Source of the DNA: SAR86 cluster bacterium
GTDB taxonomy: Bacteria > Pseudomonadota > Gammaproteobacteria > Magnimaribacterales > Magnimaribacteraceae
Assembly: GCA_022447065.1 (NCBI GenBank)
Contig: JAKUUM010000003.1
Span: 1-64,000 of the forward strand
DNA length: 64,000 nt
Reading direction: 5' to 3'
Below, piece after piece: positions 61,518 to 64,000 of the stretch. The notes beneath the pieces were generated by a model. That model searched no databases. It saw only the letters and a program-made list of their open reading frames with translations, and was not told the DNA's origin. Numbering within the stretch: the first letter of the stretch is position 1; the number at the start of each line of letters is the position of its first letter. Made by a program: the position numbers and the translations under genes.

Positions 61518-63370
61518 ATCGCTAACCTACTTAAATTCTTCTTTTTCCTGTAGACCAGGTAAATAAACCCTCTGGTTCCAACAATAGCTGTGAACATAGA
61601 AGTAAGGATTCCAATAGAAAGAGTTATTGAAAATCCTTTGATCGGACCAGTGCCAAGTGAGTAAAGAATAACGGCAACTATAAGAGTTGTTATGTTCGCA
61701 TCTAAAATAGTTGAGAAAGCTTTATCGTAACCTTGATCAATTGCTTGTAAAGGGTCTGTCCCTTGCTTTAGTTCCTCTTTAATCCTAGAAAAGATCAACA
61801 CATTAGCATCAATAGCCATACCAACAGTTAGAACAATCCCTGCAATTCCAGGCAGAGTCAAGCTAGCTGATAAAATTGACATAATAGCCACTAAGAGAAG
61901 AATATTAGTACCAAGAGCCAAGCCAGCGGCTACACCAAAAATTCGATAATAAAAAACGGTAAAGATTAGTACCAAAGCCATGCCTATCTCCATGGAAAGA
62001 ATCCCTGCGTTTATATTATCTTCTCCTAAACTAGGCCCAACTGTTCTTTCTTCAACGAATCTCATGGGAGCTGCCAAAGCCCCAGCTCTCAGGAGTAAAG
62101 CTAGTTCTGAAGACTCTTGAGGGCTGTCCAGTCCTGTGATTCTAAACTGAGTTCCAAGAGCAGCTTGAATGGTTGCCAAGCTTATAATCTCCCTGATCTC
62201 AAAAGTTTGTTGAACTGCAATTTGGTTTCCTTGGGAATCTCTCTTGTAAGAAGTCTTATTTTTTTGTTCTACAAATACAACACCTAGTCTTTTTCCAATA
62301 TTCCCCCTTGTAGCTCGATGCATGCGAGCTCCACCTTGACCGTCTAGAGTTATGTTAACTTGAGGCATCCCATTCTCATCAAAACTGGCTTGGGCTGTAG
62401 CTACTTGATCTCCGCCTATAATAATCTGATCTTGTAACTCACTTTCTCCCATTCTCTTATCTCTATGAGGATAAGAAGTCTTTCTTGTTCTTGGTGTATC
62501 GTATTCAGCTTCTAGATGGAATTCCAAGGTAGCAGTTTTACCCAGTATCTTCTTTGCTTCTGCAGTGTCCTGAATGCCAGGCAATTGAACCACTATTCTT
62601 TTTTTACCTTGTCTTTGAACTATAGGTTCAGAAACTCCCAGTTCGTTTACTCTGTTGCGGAGCGTTGTTAAATTCTGGTCTATGGCATCAGCTTCTATTT
62701 GTTCAATTTCTTCCTCATTCAATCGTAAAAAAATATTAAATTCACTACCTTCTGTATAACTTACAGAAAATTGAGGGTAATTGTCTTCAATTAGATCAAT
62801 TGAAGAATCAAAATCTGACTCTTCTTTAACTTTTAATGTTATAGACTGATCTTTTTCAACAAATAAAGAGGAGTAACGTATCTTTTCTTCTCTAAGTTTT
62901 CTTTTTAAATCTTGTAAAGTCCCATTCTGTCTATTTTTTAAAGCTGCCTGTGTATCTACTTCCATTAGGAAATGAACTCCCCCTCTTAAATCTAGACCCA
63001 GTTTCATGGGTTCAGCGCCTATATTTTTAAGCCATTGTGGTGTTGTGGGAGCCAAATTAAGAGCAACTATGAGGTCATCGCCTGCAGTTGAGAGAAGAGA
63101 TTTAATCCTAAGTTGTTCTTCAGTTGAAAAGAGCCTGATCAATGCATAATTATTATGAAGCTCTACCTCCGGAACATTTTCATTATCTAGACTATTTTCC
63201 AGAATCTTTTCTAGTCTCTTTTGAAGCTTTAAGTCTGGTGATAGAGCGCTATCGTTATAAGATATCTGAACTGCAGGGTCAGGTGCATAGAGATTCGGTA
63301 AAGAATAAACGATACCAAAACCTAATACTATTAAGATAAGAAGATATTTCCAAATACCAAAAGGTCTCAC
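61514..63370 (-). CDS. secD: Protein translocase subunit SecD
   Basis: 618 aa. Membrane helix 1, the periplasmic P1 domain starting at [19 protein letters not shown]1 head with [22 protein letters not shown], then five helices including [27 protein letters not shown]. Length matches gammaproteobacterial SecD. It lies 8 bp after yajC. Confidence 0.95.
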   Translation of the reverse strand: MRPFGIWKYLLILIVLGFGIVYSLPNLYAPDPAVQISYNDSALSPDLKLQKRLEKILENSLDNENVPEVELHNNYALIRLFSTEEQLRIKSLLSTAGDDLIVALNLAPTTPQWLKNIGAEPMKLGLDLRGGVHFLMEVDTQAALKNRQNGTLQDLKRKLREEKIRYSSLFVEKDQSITLKVKEESDFDSSIDLIEDNYPQFSVSYTEGSEFNIFLRLNEEEIEQIEADAIDQNLTTLRNRVNELGVSEPIVQRQGKKRIVVQLPGIQDTAEAKKILGKTATLEFHLEAEYDTPRTRKTSYPHRDKRMGESELQDQIIIGGDQVATAQASFDENGMPQVNITLDGQGGARMHRATRGNIGKRLGVVFVEQKNKTSYKRDSQGNQIAVQQTFEIREIISLATIQAALGTQFRITGLDSPQESSELALLLRAGALAAPMRFVEERTVGPSLGEDNINAGILSMEIGMALVLIFTVFYYRIFGVAAGLALGTNILLLVAIMSILSASLTLPGIAGIVLTVGMAIDANVLIFSRIKEELKQGTDPLQAIDQGYDKAFSTILDANITTLIVAVILYSLGTGPIKGFSITLSIGILTSMFTAIVGTRGFIYLVYRKKKNLSRLAI

Positions 63371-63378
63371 AGTATTAG

Positions 63379-63672
63379 CTAAATTGAGTTGATGGTTCCT
63401 TTTGGAAGAACATTTGTAATAGAAGCCCTTTGTATCTTTACCTTTGTATTATCACCAAGATTGACTTCAAAAAATTGGTCACTAATTTTTGTAACTCTTC
63501 CAAGCAACCCTCCAGAAGATACAACTTCATCTCCTACTTCAATGCCATTAACCATTTCCTCATGTGCTTTTTTTGCCTTATTTTGAGGTCTAATCATCAA
63601 AAAATAGATCAAGACAAAAAAGCCAATTAAAAGCAGAAAAGTAGGGTTAAAAAAAGTTGTTACTCCATTCAT
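63379..63672 (-). CDS. yajC: Sec translocon accessory protein YajC
   Basis: 97 aa with one N-terminal membrane helix (FLLLIGFFVLIYFLMIRPQNK) and a soluble domain with EVGDEVVSSGGLLGRVTKI. It associates with SecDF. Its start abuts the tgt stop (one base between), giving the usual tgt-yajC-secD-secF operon. Confidence 0.95.
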   Translation of the reverse strand: MNGVTTFFNPTFLLLIGFFVLIYFLMIRPQNKAKKAHEEMVNGIEVGDEVVSSGGLLGRVTKISDQFFEVNLGDNTKVKIQRASITNVLPKGTINSI

Positions 63673-63673
63673 A

Positions 63674-64000
<327 letters not shown>

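Overview
This window looks like a chromosome segment from an AT-rich, streamlined marine gammaproteobacterium. The order tgt-yajC-secD-secF next to suhB and trmJ (58972-64000) is typical of Gammaproteobacteria. Low GC, short intergenic gaps, a TonB receptor and many acyl-CoA dehydrogenases, short-chain dehydrogenases (SDRs) and oxygenases suggest a SAR86-like heterotroph. The lineage is inferred from gene content and was not tested by phylogeny.

Layout. 1-2500: two genes on the minus strand, metB and a 1-Cys peroxiredoxin. Each is preceded by a sigma70-like promoter, a SAM-II-type riboswitch aptamer and an intrinsic terminator. 2685-8370: tRNA-Gly(GCC), a 17-codon fragment of a Rieske oxygenase gene, then a compact five-gene operon that turns isobutyryl-CoA into propionyl-CoA (valine catabolism). 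8362-10939: a PQQ-dependent quinohemoprotein dehydrogenase gene lying inside the broken halves of an SDR gene. 10940-17316 (minus): a TonB receptor with a luciferase-like monooxygenase, an SRPBCC protein, two SDRs and an esterase, which look like one uptake and degradation unit. 17543-20246: a decayed copy of tRNA-Gly, a GC-richer SDR plus VOC pair, and the complete Rieske oxygenase. 20236-31600: malate synthase G, an OadA-like carboxyltransferase without a biotin domain, an SDR, YceI, DgkA, a GPH transporter, FolE, Maf, CFA synthase and a Baeyer-Villiger monooxygenase.

32081-39837 (minus) is a tight eight-gene set: redoxin, AhpD-like, acyl-CoA synthetase, TauD-type dioxygenase, EamA exporter, acyl-CoA dehydrogenase, esterase and PhyH-type dioxygenase. 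Its substrate is unknown. 39941-45394 (+) holds a membrane-anchored formylglycine-generating-enzyme-like/hydrolase fusion and a MacAB-type export operon. 45399-54499 (minus) holds a nuclease, a periplasmic MsrA-thioredoxin-MsrB fusion, a redoxin/cytochrome c/copper monooxygenase-like fusion and several metabolic enzymes. 54678-58918 holds two ABC-2 systems: one sits between tRNA-Glu and a degenerate copy of the tRNA-Glu 3' end, the other has its own GntR regulator and a palindromic operator candidate. The window ends in housekeeping genes, with tgt cut by the edge.

The most notable points are: (a) a SAM-II riboswitch in front of a peroxiredoxin gene; (b) two tRNA genes that each have a decayed duplicate bounding cargo genes, with no integrase in sight; (c) an SDR gene split by a PQQ-dehydrogenase gene; (d) several unusual domain fusions. 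There is no CRISPR array, prophage, IS element or rRNA. Stretches over 300 bases without a protein gene are 1356-1693, 2354-2912 and 17317-17727. The first two hold the riboswitch leaders, the tRNA and the Rieske fragment. In the third I see only the tRNA-Gly pseudogene.
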